A stretch of 64,000 nt of DNA from Marasmius tenuissimus. Taxonomy: Eukaryota > Basidiomycota > Agaricomycetes > Agaricales > Marasmiaceae. The notes under the pieces were generated by a model. The model was not told the origin of the DNA. It did not search any database and saw only the letters and a list, made by a program, of their open reading frames with translations. Positions 45,703-57,906 of this stretch are shown piece after piece; within the stretch, counting starts at the first letter, position 1, and every line of letters begins with the position of its first letter. The position numbers and the translations under genes were made by a program. The stretch lies in contig JAQOTA010000060.1 of the NCBI GenBank assembly GCA_029532415.1, positions 3,286,001 through 3,350,000 on the forward strand, given 5' to 3'.

Positions 45703-45767
45703 TATTCGGAGAAGACTGAAAGTTCGGAATGGTCCGTGCGCGGTGCTTGGATGGCCGTAGGATTTCC

Positions 45768-48700
45768 CAGTGTTGTCAGGGTAAGTCAAAAAGGTCAAGC
45801 CGCGGTCAAGAAAGTTCACCTGGTCGTGGGTAATACTGCGGTTTAACCGGTTAATCAAAAGTAATTACCATATGTAGACTTTGCCCTTTGCCCTGGAACG
45901 GCGACGCGACTGGTCGCGTCCAACCACCACAATCTGGTCCAATTTCATTCCTTTTCATCGTAGCTCAGTCCAAAGTCCCCCGTGCTCCTCATAATCATGG
46001 CTCCGTCTATGATTCTTTGGACTGCTTTTTACCAGAAACCCTCCGATGACCCTGATTCTACCTTTTCACCAGCTGATCAGCAACATAAGAAGGCCTGGTG
46101 CAATCCATGCATCAGCGAGCAGATATCCAAACTGAAGCGAGTAGAGATTGACAAGGTTTCTGCAGGGTCTATCGGCGAGTCTGAGATGAAGACCGACTCA
46201 CAGTTACACGCCGAAGGTACGTACAATTTAGACTTTTCTTTCGCCATTCTTCCAATTCATTTCTCGTTTAGCTCTGACACGAGTGAAGCATATCGCTGGT
46301 CGCAGTGACCGGATGATCCCTCATCTCAAAAGCTGCAAGGTTATCAATGCCTCTTCACAGCTCATGAACGATCGCGACTCCCTTCTGCTTCAATACGAGT
46401 CCACAAAATCCAAGGGCACGAACCGGAACCGTCTCCCTCTATCGAGTATCCCAGCTTCACGAGTACCGTTACCAAACCAGTCTTCCTCGTCCAATCATAT
46501 ATCTTTGATCCCGTCCCCTATTCCCAATCTAGCTCTTTTACCCTCCTCCCCGATGCCCTTGTCAACATTGCCCGTTTCTTACGGGGCTTCCAGCTCGCAT
46601 GCTCCCTCACATAAGCGTCGGCGTTCACATTCGCGCGCCGATGAAGACGAGCTCTCATACTTCGATCGCTTTGATGGAATGTTCACTCCACAGTTGCAGT
46701 CTGAGTTTTCGAGAGATTTCTTGAGAGTCTGGGCGTCTTGCGGATTCTCTTGGAATTCTGCCAATAACCCTGAAGTCAAGTTGTTCTTCCAGAAGTGGGT
46801 CCGCGGAGCTGCAGTTCCCGAGCGCCGACTGCTTTCAGGGCCACTGTTAAATGAGGAGGCGGAGGCAATCTACACAAAGACGCGACTAGTTGTTAGAGGG
46901 AATCTGGTCACCTATCAGGCTGACGGGTGGAAGAACTGTGCAAAAACCAACATCATCACGTCGATGTTTGTGTGTCTAAGTGTGGTATGTCCATTCCACC
47001 TCATTTTCATGCTTTTGACTCACATAGTCATGATAGGCTTATCTTTTGAGGACACACAATATGACCGGACGACCAAAAACAGGGGACGAATACTTCGACC
47101 TTGTTGAGCGTGACCTCGAGTTTTCATGCAAAACCTATGATGTCAATGTTGTTGCAGTATGCACCGATGATGGGCCCGACGGAAAGAAAGCGCGGCGTCT
47201 GATTCGCGAGAAGTATCCGCATCTAGTGACAACATACTGCTGGGCTCATCAAATCAACCTCATTGTTGGCGATTATCTCAAGCTCAATCTTGCCTTCATG
47301 GGCGCGATTGACGAGGGCTTCGAGGTCATCAAGTGGTTCAATAACCACTCGAAGGCCTTAGACATCCTCAGAGAGGCACAGCGAACCATAAGCACAATCA
47401 CAGTAGTGGTTATTCTTGTCCTCATACTCCCTGTCATCACACGGTGGACAGCACATTACTGTTCAATTTCTCGCTTATTACGACTGGAGTCCGTTATCCG
47501 GGGATGTGCTGGCTTCTTCCGTGAGCAGCTAATCAATGCATCTGGCTCCCGGCAAGAACAGCGAACAAAAGGAGAGGAAGTGGTCAGTATCATGACCAGC
47601 GACCGTTTTTGGATTCATCTTGCACGGTATGTCAACAAATCATTCGCTACTTCCTGACGTGAAATTAACCTCAAATTTAGCTTGAAGTTGCACCTTCTCC
47701 CTCTTGCCATTGCCGCGAACATTCTTCAAGGCCCTTCGTGTCGGTTTGACCATGTACTTCTGACCCTAGGCAACCTGTGGCGCATTTTCGATGGCCTTTC
47801 GCGAGATGATCCGGATGAGGTCCTCGTACAGAAGGCCATTCACAGGAGCCTCGAGGCCCGCTGGAGTCGAAGCGAGCAGGAGGTCATGATTCTTGCTGTT
47901 TTTCTCAATCCCTACATTCGGTACCCGATTTTCAATCCGGACCACCTTCCTCCTATGGCTCTTTTCCACATGACCTACAGAGTCTACGAGCGGCTCAATC
48001 AGCGCCCTGTTACCAACATGGCTGCATTCCTTGCAACTTGGCGAGAGTATTATGAGAACCGCAGACATTTCACCGATGAGGCATTAGCACTTGACACCTT
48101 CAGATTAGCGTCCAATGACAGGGTGAGAATACTCAATATCACGGCCTCTATCTCATGGCTAACAGTTCTTTTCATCAGAAGGGTCAGCTTGATCTTGTGG
48201 AGCTTTGGAAGATGGTTCACGGGGCAACGGTGGCTGAGCGCGAGTTTGTCCAACTTGCAATTCATATTCTATCCATTGTTCCCAACTCAGCCTCAACCGA
48301 GTCGGTCTTCAGCACATTCGGCATTACCCACACCAAGTTACGCAATCGTTCCAGTCCTGAGATGATTCACAAGCAGACTGTGGTCCGGATGGACCGAATT
48401 AGAGAGCACAAGCGACTGGGTATGGTTCGCGAGCGCAAGAAACGACACTTCGGTCCAACTGACGAAGAAGAAGACGACGAAGATCCTTTCACTCTGGTTC
48501 CCGCTACCCTGACAAATGTAGCTGAATCATTGCGACAGCAGGCAGATGAAGACGAGATAACTCACCTCCCAGATGATGAAGATGCGGAAGCCACTCCGAC
48601 ATCATCTCCCTTTGCCGAGTCTACTCTCACACAGCCCTCTGCTAGTCACATCACTGGACAAGAGCGAGTTCCACAATACCGGAAGATTCCTCTCTCTGAG

Positions 48701-49049
48701 TTATTCAGGTATCCACCTGCAGCAACTCCGGCGAGCGAGCTTGCTTTCTATTGGAAGGGCGGGATTGACAGTGTCGATGCCCAGGAAGAGGAACTGGGGG
48801 AGAACGAAGCATCAAGCACGCCGGAGGCCACCTAACAGATAGTCAAATTATTATTTTTTGTAGTATATTGGACTCGCACCGATCTAGAGCCGTCCAAAAA
48901 TGTCGCGGAACTAGTACCATAATGTAATATCGACGTAATTACTATTTTCGGCGGGGTGGTTTGACTTTTGACTGACTGGGGTCAAGTGGTGGCAGTGTTT
49001 ACCTGACCGGTTTGACTTACCGGTATTACTGCGGTCAAAGACAACACTG
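45768..49049 (+). mobile_element. Complete hAT DNA transposon, 3282 bp
   Basis: Ends are the inverted repeat CAGTGTTGTC (left) and GACAACACTG (right), flanked by the perfect 8-bp duplication GGATTTCC (45760-45767 and 49050-49057). Both features are diagnostic of hAT. Subterminal sequences rich in GGTCAA/TTGACC occur at both ends. It carries one transposase gene without visible damage and so may be autonomous. Confidence 0.93.
45997..48835 (+). CDS. hAT transposase, 5 exons, 873 aa
   Basis: Exons 45997-46216, 46272-46984, 47037-47626, 47681-48122 and 48179-48835 give 874 codons with no stop. An N-terminal BED-like zinc finger is suggested by WCNPC and, later, HLKSC. The catalytic core has YQADGWKNCAKTNIITSMF, AVCTDDGPDGKKARR and YCWAHQINLIVGD. 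The insertion domain includes TRWTAHYCSISRLL. The C-terminal dimerisation region holds IVPNSASTESVFSTFGITHT with the expected catalytic Glu. An acidic tail follows. The protein should excise and reinsert the surrounding element. The start ATG is about 230 bp inside the left end. Confidence 0.92.
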
Positions 49050-49888
49050 GGATTTCCCTTCCTATTTTGCCTGGGCGCTCAGAGTCAAACGGTGTTCTCG
49101 GTTTGGGTCACGCGTCAGACCCGCTTCTTCTCCTGCACTCATCTCTCCTTCGGCACTCGGCCTTTCGTTCAACTTAATACATCGCGTCGAGCCCTCGGAA
49201 ACATAATTGCATATCTTCTTTTGGCCAAGAAAATCGCATGCATGGAGAATGCGGGTGCTACGCTAAATTATTGAGCACCCCACAGGTCGCCGAATAGACT
49301 CCAGAGCAAGGTTTGACGATCACGAAGCGGTAGTACTCTCTGGTGTCTCTTCGCTGCTTCGCTTGCGTGGCCAAAATACTGGTGGTAGTAGTTGGAAGAG
49401 GTTCAAGCAGGTTCCCGAAATTCTGCTCCTAGCCGCCCTCGAAAGCCTCCGCCAAAATCACTCTACTCTCTCTTCGTAATCGCTTGCACCCCTTCACACT
49501 GTCATTCTTCTTGTTCATCTCTCTACTCTACTCATGAATCAGATGACCTTACACCTACGGTTTTCGATAGGGAATATGCTTGCAGCAGTGTCATTGCTCC
49601 ATAGTCCCAGGCTGTTTATCTATCGCTGCCCTCACTACTTGACCTCCGACTCTTCGTCCTCAAGCGTGTGAGCCTTCCATAAGAAGGTTGATATTCCTCG
49701 GTCACCTCCAATGTGAGTAATTCACTACCGTATATTGGTCTACAGTGTCGGAGTAACCGTCGATCGTTGTAGACTCAAGAGTATATCATTTCTTTGTGTC
49801 CATCAATTTTTGCGGCTCGCAGTGCCATACAGCTCTCTATATCACTTCTATGTGACATAAGTATTGTTCAGCTGAAATCCTTTACGGG
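48836..49888. other. hAT right end and intergenic DNA
   Basis: Holds the hAT subterminal region to 49049, then intergenic DNA before the convergent-strand DUF6534 gene. No gene recognised. Confidence 0.4.
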
Positions 49889-51567
49889 CTAGACCAACGG
49901 GTCGCTCTGTCCAGTCTTTGTTGCGAGTCGGGGCGGGTCGTGGTGACTGACTTCTAGTGAGAACGCCATAGGTGCGTGAGGTTGAGTAGTTCGAGATCCA
50001 CAGTGGGTGCGAAGTTGGAACGAAGCATTTCCAGATGAACGGTCGCTGATGGCCGCCGACACGATATTATTCGATGTGCTCCCCGTCGAAAACTTCAGTC
50101 GGAGGTTCAACATAACCATCAAGGTATTTCCGTAAATGCTGGGCAGAATGAGTGAGAAGGCGGTGTAGTAAGTCTGGTTGTTCTGTCCCAAGAGGAGGCC
50201 CACAGTGGTGACAGCAAGTGCAGCTAGGTTGGGTCGTTAGTTTGACTCCCGCTGTGCAGTGTCGGAATAGAAGCCACCTACCCGTCAATGCATTAGTTTC
50301 GACAGTGAGGCGGATGATCCTCCCTATAATGCGTCTAGTGCTTTCAAAGCCATTGGAACTACCGCGAGTGAGCTACGTGAAACCAGTCAGGTTGAAGGAA
50401 CTAAATATCGATGGTCGATCATACCAGATAGCACATGTAAACTGCGATGATCAGGTCGCAAGCAGCGGAAGTGGTATACCATATCTAAGAATTGGCAGTT
50501 GGTGTGAGGACAGCGCCTCGGGCATGAGTAAGTAATAGAGGGAACTCACCGCAGTACTGAATCGTACACCTCCCGAGGAGCCTATTTGCTGAATTGGCTT
50601 GACTCTCGAACCAAAAGCACCAGAGGCCAACGCTGCTACTGCACTCAAGAAAGATAGCTATAGAGATGACGTGAGACTGAGGGCCAACAAAAAAGGTATA
50701 GATATACGCCATACCGCCGCGAGAAGGAGAGGGCCTATCCTGCTCTCCGAGAGAATAGAGATCCGCCAAGCGTAGAACACTTGTACTCCAAGTCCAACTA
50801 GATATTTTTGATTTTATTGGTACCTTCATGCCAACACACTTGCTGAGATTGCCACTCACCAAGCCCACCGAGTACTGGTACGAAGAACCACCCAAGCCCG
50901 ACGTCGTTCGACGGAGAATGGGACGTGGAAGCAAACCTTACGAATCCGTCCTGGCCACACATGACCACTTGCGCAGCAAGTAGAATATAGACGCCGTAGA
51001 CAAGAGCTCTGATTGCCCCCCTGTCTGCTGTGCGAGCCAAATGGTAGATATCTGTGTAGGGTATCACGGGTCAATGTACGTTGAACGAAATTTGTGAGCG
51101 GGGAAGACAGCCTACACATCTGGACGGAAAGGATGCCAAATAGGTTGAATAAGACCAGGATGCCCACAAACTAGACAAGGTATATTGTAAGCTTCAGGAT
51201 GAAGCCGAGGAGGTCTTCAGAAGTTTCTACTTACTATTGGACCGGGCCCACTTGATTGTGCGAAGGACAAATGAGTGAAGTACTAGTATCAGTGTCTTTT
51301 CGGCCGTCGAGTTTGGAGTGTAACGCACGCTCCAGAACTCGATTCCATCTCCGTAGATGATAGAGGTGACGGGGTTACCGAGGGTAATGAACCTATGAGA
51401 GGTGGGGACAATGCTTGATGACCAGACTTTCCAGCAAAGCATCGGAGGTTATATATCGCCCCGTCGAATGTATTTTTGCTCTTCGCCGTGATGGCAAGAG
51501 CTTCGATACAGATGATCACGAAACTATGTGCGCTTGAGCCTCCTGTCGACGCGTTATACAATCCCAT
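49889..51567 (-). CDS. DUF6534-type multi-pass membrane protein, copy 1
   Basis: Exons: 51329-51567, 51235-51250, 51116-51170, 50860-51051, 50715-50797, 50550-50657, 50425-50484, 50282-50372 and 49889-50223. All phases match (393 codons from 51567). Hydrophobic helices carry the features I associate with DUF6534: FVGILVLFNLFGILSVQM, a second segment with LVYGVYILLAAQVVMCG, VFYAWRISILSESRIGPLL, IWYTTSAACDLIIAVYMCYL and IIGRIIRLTVETNALTA. The protein is integral to a membrane; function unknown. Where copies 2 and 3 have the start codon this gene has ATA (51396), so translation must begin at the upstream in-frame ATG 51567 (adding 57 residues) or at ATG 51348. Exon 2 is a 16-nt microexon shared by all three copies. 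Confidence 0.78.
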
Positions 51568-52237
51568 TGGCTGCTGTTTGCAAGTATCAACATCAAAATC
51601 AAAGGGCCCCGTAGTCCCTGTGACCTTAAAGTAGCGATGCTATACTGCATCGTTGCGGCAAGTTAGAGTGCCACCACCCATCCAAGTTTCGGGAGTAGAG
51701 AGAGAGCTAGGTGCCCTGATTGAGCTCGGGAAACGTTATGGAAGGGAGAGCATGAGCGCGAGCAAATGGTCCGTGCGCGCATGCCGCAGTGCTTGGGCCT
51801 GTGGGACAGCATATTTTCCCACAGCGCGTCTCAGTTGTGTCAGATCAACACGTTCTTTTCCTGCACTCATCTCTGCGTCGCTCAGACCTTTATTTATCGC
51901 CTCTAGACTGAGGTAGCGACATATGCCGGGTGATCTAGGTGTTACTCGTCACCACGTCGAACGGCGAACTTGGATCCCGGCGGTGGTCATTCAAGTCAAA
52001 AGGTCTGTTGATAATCATACACGTCGTTTGATTTACTAAGTTGAGCTCTTCAATTTCCGCAAATTCCTGTTCGCGATGGAAACAATCAAAGTGCCAGCGT
52101 CCTGGTTCCCGGTTCAGGAACCCGGAAACGAACAATCATCAGAACGATTGGTATGGGGCTGAGGCTAGATGCAATACGAGCGAGCCCAAAAAAACATTGT
52201 TCAATGTATCCATAAGCGATTGGCCGCTACTCAAGCC
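51568..52237. other. Intergenic
   Basis: Upstream region of DUF6534 copy 1. The segment 51770-51910 resembles 45730-45760 plus 49060-49190, that is, the sequence into which the hAT element inserted, so part of it is a diverged duplicate. Confidence 0.35.
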
Positions 52238-52441
52238 TCCCAACTTGATACTCTCCCGTAGAACGCTAAGTAGCGGCACCGTGAGTTTCCCTTTCTTACT
52301 TCTTGGTTCGTCCCTAGCAATCAGCGCGGATGACTCCGAAGGTCTCACCATCGATACGCTGGGAGGGACCGACTCTTGGTCGGTTTGGGCGGATATCACG
52401 TACCCGTAGTAGGGCACTAGCGCGCCTGTTGCTGTCACTTC
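52238..52441 (+). pseudogene. Fragment of the small secreted-protein gene
   Basis: Matches the 3' half of the gene at 40282-40806: a shared CAACTTGATACTCTCCCGTA, the intron with its GTGAGTT start, and the last exon with a match to the WLVWAEITYP coding region. It has an internal deletion, a stop after the match to ITYP, and no 5' exon or signal peptide. It lies in the opposite orientation to the intact gene. Confidence 0.75.
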
Positions 52442-52679
52442 TCGAAGTATCTCATTCGACTACTCTCAAGGAACGCAGGTAGATAGAAAACAGACTAGGA
52501 GGACCTTTGGACGATCCTAATACATTCATTTCATGATTATAGTCAGAAAAGAGCAGTGACCGACTGACGGTGTCAACTGAGAACCCCAAAAGCAACCGAG
52601 AGTCAAGGAATTTTGGTTCTTGGAACGACTGTTATACAACTACGACACGTCAGACTTCAGTTGAGAGCTGGGAACCATT

Positions 52680-54176
52680 CTAGGGTCGGAAATCTTGCAT
52701 CGGATAGTCGCCCTGTACAGTCTTTGTCGCCTGGAGCTGGTCTCCCGGTGAGTACACCATACGTGCGTGAGGTTGAGCAGTTTGAAGTCCACCGTGGGTG
52801 CAAAGTTGGGACGACATACTCCCAGACGAAGCATCCCTAATGGTTGTAGACACGATATTATTTGACGTTCTAGCCAACGAGACCTTCAGCCGTAGATTGA
52901 TCATGACCATTAACGTGTTTCCGTGAATGCTAGGGAGGATGAGTGCGAAGGGGGTGAAGTAAAGCTGGTTCCTCTGTCCCAAGAGTAGGCCCACAGCGGT
53001 GATCGCAAGTGCAGCTTAATAGAGGAGGGGGGAGGGGTTATTCGTTCCGTTCCTTTGAACTGTCAGGAGTGAAGGTGCCTACCCGTCAGTGCATTGGTTT
53101 CGACAGTGAGGCGGATGATCCTCCCGATAATGCGTCTAGTGCTAGGCTCGACCCCACGAGAACTACCACGAATAAGCTAAGGTAAAGGAGTTGAGTCAAA
53201 TGAGCTGATCTTGATGACTGATCGTACCAGGTAGCACATGTAAACTGCAATGATTAAGTCGCAAGCAGCAGACGTGGTATAGCGTATCTGAGAGTTGGTA
53301 ACCAGTGTGAGGACAGCGCACAGAGCGGGAGCAAGAGAGAAAGCTTACCGAATTAGCAATCCGTAAACTATTCGTGGAGCCCACCTGCTGGACTGTGACA
53401 TTCCCACCGATAATTCCGGAAGCAAATGCTGCTGTTGTACTCAAGACGGATAGCTGTGGATTCGGTGTGAGACCGAGGCCAGACAAAGACGGATACACGT
53501 GATACCGCAACTAGAAAGAGAGGTCCTATCCTGCTCTCCGAGAGAATATAAATTCGCCACGCGTAAAATGTTTGCACTCCAAGCGCAACTGAAATTTTGG
53601 GGTTTGGAAGCGCCAATTAGTACCTCTGAGCCAACGCAGTTGTTGAAATTGCCACTCACCAAGCCCACCCAGTACTGGTACGAAGAACCAGCCAAGCCCA
53701 ACGCCGTTCAACGGAGAATGGGACGCAGGGGCAAATCTTTCGAACCCGTCCTGGCCACACATGACCACTTGGACAACGAGTAGGATGTAGACGCCGTAGA
53801 CAAGAGCTCTGGTTGCTCCCCTGTCTCCCGTGTCAGCCAAGTGATAGATACCTGAGCAGGTAGCAAAAGATCAATGTGTAGCCAACGCAGGTTCGGGAGA
53901 GGACCATACACATCTGGACAGAAAGAACACCAAAGAGACCGCATAAGATTAGGGTTCCTATAAACTAAGTAAAGTGAATGTTGAGCGCTAGGTCGAGGAA
54001 GTCGCTGCAGTTTTGCACTGACAATCAGCCCGAGCCCACTTGATTGTGCGAAGGACAGTATTAGTATTAGTGTTCGTTCAGCGAGCCACGGCGTGCGATG
54101 GAACGTACGCTCCAGGTTCCGTCCCCATCTCCGTGGATGGTAGAGATGACGGAGTTACCGACGGTGATAAAGCCAT
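52680..54176 (-). CDS. DUF6534-type multi-pass membrane protein, copy 2, 335 aa
   Basis: Exons: 54109-54176, 54023-54038 (16 nt), 53910-53964, 53660-53851, 53506-53588, 53349-53453, 53228-53287, 53083-53176 and 52680-53014, giving 336 codons. It is a tandem paralogue of copy 1 with the same nine-exon structure. It begins MALSPSVTPSSLPSTEMGTE and contains FIGTLILCGLFGVLSVQM, LVYGVYILLVVQVVMCGQDG, FYAWRIYILSESRIGPLF and IIGRIIRLTVETNALTA. The C-terminal tail is polar and presumably cytoplasmic. This copy has an intact start codon and no damage. Its role is unknown; mushrooms carry large numbers of such genes. Confidence 0.82.
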
Positions 54177-54990
54177 GGGAGGTAAGGGAAACACTTGATG
54201 ACCAGACTTTCTAGCAAACGAGCCACTATATAACAATCCGTTGAAAGTATTTTGAGGCGTCGCGCTGACGAAAGATCATCATGGGATATCATGTGCTGAT
54301 CTTCTCATCGACGAGTCCTGCTGGATTGTTACATCTAAGATCAGAGGCGCTACTATATCAAATTAGCGTTAATTAAACGGGATTCCGGGATCGTATTGCC
54401 ATCCAGCCAAATATGAGAGGCAGAAAAGCCTGAGTTCGAGAACGGCCAAACTATTCTTCGCACTCTGATGGAAACAAATGAGAACGGCGCCGACTAGCTA
54501 GACGGCACTCTCGGCCCATCGCTTTACAAATTCTTGACTCGGAAGCAGTGTCGAAAACACTGCAAGTTTAGCTATGCCAGTCATCAGAGCATATATGGCA
54601 TGCTCTCAGAGGGCATGGTACCAGTAACATAAACAGACTCCCCATCGACGATTTCTGGAAGGCGACACGTGCGCGTGAATGCTCGGAACCGCAAAAAAAA
54701 TGCAAGTCATTTCGAGGGAGTATGAGATCGCGAGGAGTAAAAGCTCATTGGATTGATGGTGGTTACGGTTCAAGGAACAGGTAGATCACGCTCCCTTTTC
54801 TCACACACCAACAATCGCGTTTCTTTGTTCTGCCAAACAAAGAAATCGGAGTTCCGAATCGCGAATGATGTCATGATCGTTTTTCCTCCAATTTGCAGTG
54901 CTCAGTAGTTACAACAGTTACAGCGTCCTTGCGCATGAATATTAGGACGTTTATAGATATCTCGTTAGATCCGGATGCATTCAGAGTCCT
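54177..54990. other. Intergenic
   Basis: About 0.8 kb upstream of DUF6534 copy 2. The first 70 bases resemble the upstream sequences of copies 1 and 3 (a GGTTATATAT-type TATA region), suggesting that the promoter was duplicated with the gene. Confidence 0.4.
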
Positions 54991-55485
54991 CTATTGTGTC
55001 TTCACTATGCCATCAGGTTCTAATTCGACAGAATGTCGGATTTGAGTTGACCTTTCCCCAGCAAATATCGGTGCATCACATACCGATGTAGTCAATGACG
55101 TCTCCTTGGAGACTCTGCAGTTGCTGCAGTTGTGATTCAGGAATCGAAGCAGAGAACCCCTAGGTTACGGTCAATCAATATATACGATGTCAAGACCTTC
55201 ATTCGTATGCAGTGCGCACCTTCAGGAGACTGTGTCTATGGTGAACTTCTCCTCCTGATAGTAATAACCATCGAATAAGTCTTTCTTATTCCATGCCAGT
55301 GAGGCGAGATATTTCGGCCTATCCTTACCATTCTTGTTAATCGAATCAGCGTGTTTATCAATCTCTTCCTGTGAGGTTCCCGACTTGAAGACGACGATGA
55401 AGTCTAAGATCAACAACAAGAAAGTAAGTATCCTTGGAGACAGTGAGAATGAGAAGGTGGAAGGCGAACTCTGAGGTTTAGCCAT
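54991..55485 (-). CDS. Protease inhibitor I9 (Pbi2-like), 5 exons, 76 aa
   Basis: Exons 55470-55485, 55329-55403, 55220-55254, 55084-55159 and 54991-55019 give 77 codons. The protein starts MAKPQNFIVVFKSGTSQEEI, continues with a second strand GGEVHHRHSLLKGFSASIPE and ends GDVIDYIEPDGIVKTQ. This is the complete fold of the propeptide-like I9 inhibitors that block subtilisin-type proteases, such as yeast Pbi2 (about 75 aa). No signal peptide is present, so it should be cytosolic and act on vacuolar or leaked subtilases. The first exon is 16 nt; reading without splicing would wrongly suggest a membrane anchor. Confidence 0.9.
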
Positions 55486-57906
55486 GATAGGTTGTGGTTG
55501 CTGAGGTAGAAGTGGTTGATGACGAAGACGAGATGCTGCGGTGGGGTGGGGTCACCGGCCCGGAAGTTCTCCGAGAGCACATATATGCAGGGGTGGCGTG
55601 GTGGACCGTCTCTCAGTTTAGAACCATCACCATCACCTCTTGGTCACGGATAAGCTTCGTTTCACTTTGATGTCGAAAGCTAGCGGAGTGATCGGAAATT
55701 GGACCGGCGTAGGGCTCACAGGTACGCACCATGTAGTCTCCTCTCTTTCTTTCATGATGCTGCACCCTCCGCGTCGTGTCCAGAATTAACCAAGCCAACT
55801 TGCGTCATCGACGGAGGGAATTAACCTATCAATGCTCACATGGACTGCTCGATGCTGGGAAAGAGTGCGTTGTGTCGGTGCACGACAGCCTGAGGGTCCG
55901 CCATCACTCCGGATGAAGATGTACAGAACATTATATGGAGGGTATATCGATGTCATTGTAACAGAGCTCTAGAACAAGAATTAGGATGAGTGCCATTGAA
56001 CTCCGTCCCGCACACACAGTGACAATCTCGGAAAATGGCACTACATCCCCACGATGTACAGTGTCAGTACCAGTACGGTCACTCTTTTTCTTCCCCCCTT
56101 GTACCTGGTTCTGACAGACTCCGAATCCGACTCGTGAGTGAGAGAACTAAAGTAGCTGTACTGCCACTCGGACGCTGGACATTAGACAGCGAGCACTGTG
56201 GCAAATGTCGCAATTTAAATGAATAAATAGTGGGTATCATCCATCATTTTCTAGCATTATCTGTCCTCGAATCGTGCACATGAATCCGTACATTCAACAA
56301 TGGGAGAGTAGTAAGGCCTGACGCGGGATAGACTATGTGAAAACTGAAAGAAGTAGAAGTGACTGGAAAAGCGAGGAACGTACTAAACGATGATTTCATT
56401 TCGTGTTCACCGTTCGGGACTCTGTATCAATAGCCACCACTCGTTCCTCCTTCTAAATGCGAGGTCCAAGAGGTACAGGTACCTTACGAACTTCCACAGT
56501 CCGATATCGCGGGACGCGGGCTGTTATTAGGACGAAAGTTCGGTTCAAAGCTGATAAGCAAGCCGTAATTAGATAGGAGGGATGTTCGCAATTTGCTGTG
56601 GCTGTTGCGAGATATGGATCCAAGTCGTGTGTCCCGTATTCGTTCGACCGTAACCCGTTTCAGAATACCTATTTGTTAGTATCCCTATCGTTTTACGAAA
56701 AAAGATGACGTCGAGAGTCGAGACGAAGCTACGCGAGAGGAACGAACGTTGGGTAGACGACGACCATTCGTGCTCCTGTTTCGTTTCCCAGCCTCTGACT
56801 CTGAGTAAGGTGACGGGTACCTCGTTCGCACCGGCGAACGAGGCCCCCCGCCTGATTTCAAACGTTTCCTATCGTTTTTACGATAAGGTATGACGAGGGC
56901 CCTTCATATCGGTTGAATGGTGAGGACCATGATGCTCCTATCACCAGGAGAAGAACTACTCGTGAAAGGAGGCATGGAATCGGGAATTTTTGAGGACCTC
57001 TGAGAACCTTCGAGTACGATCCGAAGCTCCTGTTCGTTATCTGTTCGTTGGCAAGTATGTATAGATGCCTCGTCGCCAGGTATGTATACTGTTATTGACA
57101 GTCAATGCAACGAGTGCTGAAACTTGAGATAAGTCCTGAAGAAGGGTTCCGACTTACGGACAGGCTTCACTATGATTGGACGAGTCTGGGAGCGATAGTG
57201 TTTCAGCCAGTCACTGATCCTCAATCCAGAAGCACTGGAAGGCGCCACCGTCGTGAAAAGAGGGTAATTCGGGTGGTTGACTCGATTTCGAGCTTCATTT
57301 GACCTACTCGGCCTAAATCAAGCTCCTTCGTTCCTTGCGTGAGCATGGATCAGATGGATTTTGTTCCAATCTCAGAACTGCAGTCCTCGAACTTTTCCCA
57401 GTGCCGTTGCAGAGATGGTGGTCAATGCCAATGCCATTGACAAGCGACATGAATAATTATGGAAGGGGAAAATTAATTTTCTTCCTCCGGATTCCCACAC
57501 TGCTGGGATCGCTGTTTTCTCTCTTTCTTTCCGTCAGAACCGCCGCATGTTCTCTGACAGTGATTGGTCTCGGTCGAGGGTCTCTCACAGAGATCAGCAC
57601 GATGTACAAGGGCAGTTCAATAACATTCATCAACTCATGTCATTGGTTCCTTGCCCTTGCCCTTATTTTGACCTCGCCGAGCTTGACGCATGACGGAAGG
57701 ATTGATTTGGTTGACTTCGGGTACCTAATAGTAATGGGAAGAAGAAAGGAAAAATTGTAATCACGCAGAGCTTCTGGGCTGCCTATAAGAAGGGATGCCT
57801 GAGATCACAGCTCGGACTAGGGCCGCTCTCTCCTTCATCGCCAGGAGAAACGTTCATATCTCCCTCAACTCATACTTCCCTACGTCGCGATCCATTCTTT
57901 TTCGAT
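55486..57906. other. Intergenic, 2.4 kb, nothing recognised
   Basis: Only short open stretches. Two CCTATCGTTTTTACGA-like segments near 56685 and 56867 may be a short repeat. No gene, RNA or transposon end was identified. Confidence 0.35.

Noticed and set aside
55222..55485. Single-exon 87-aa protein with an apparent signal anchor
   Set aside because: The hydrophobic part is an intron; splicing yields a perfect I9 inhibitor.
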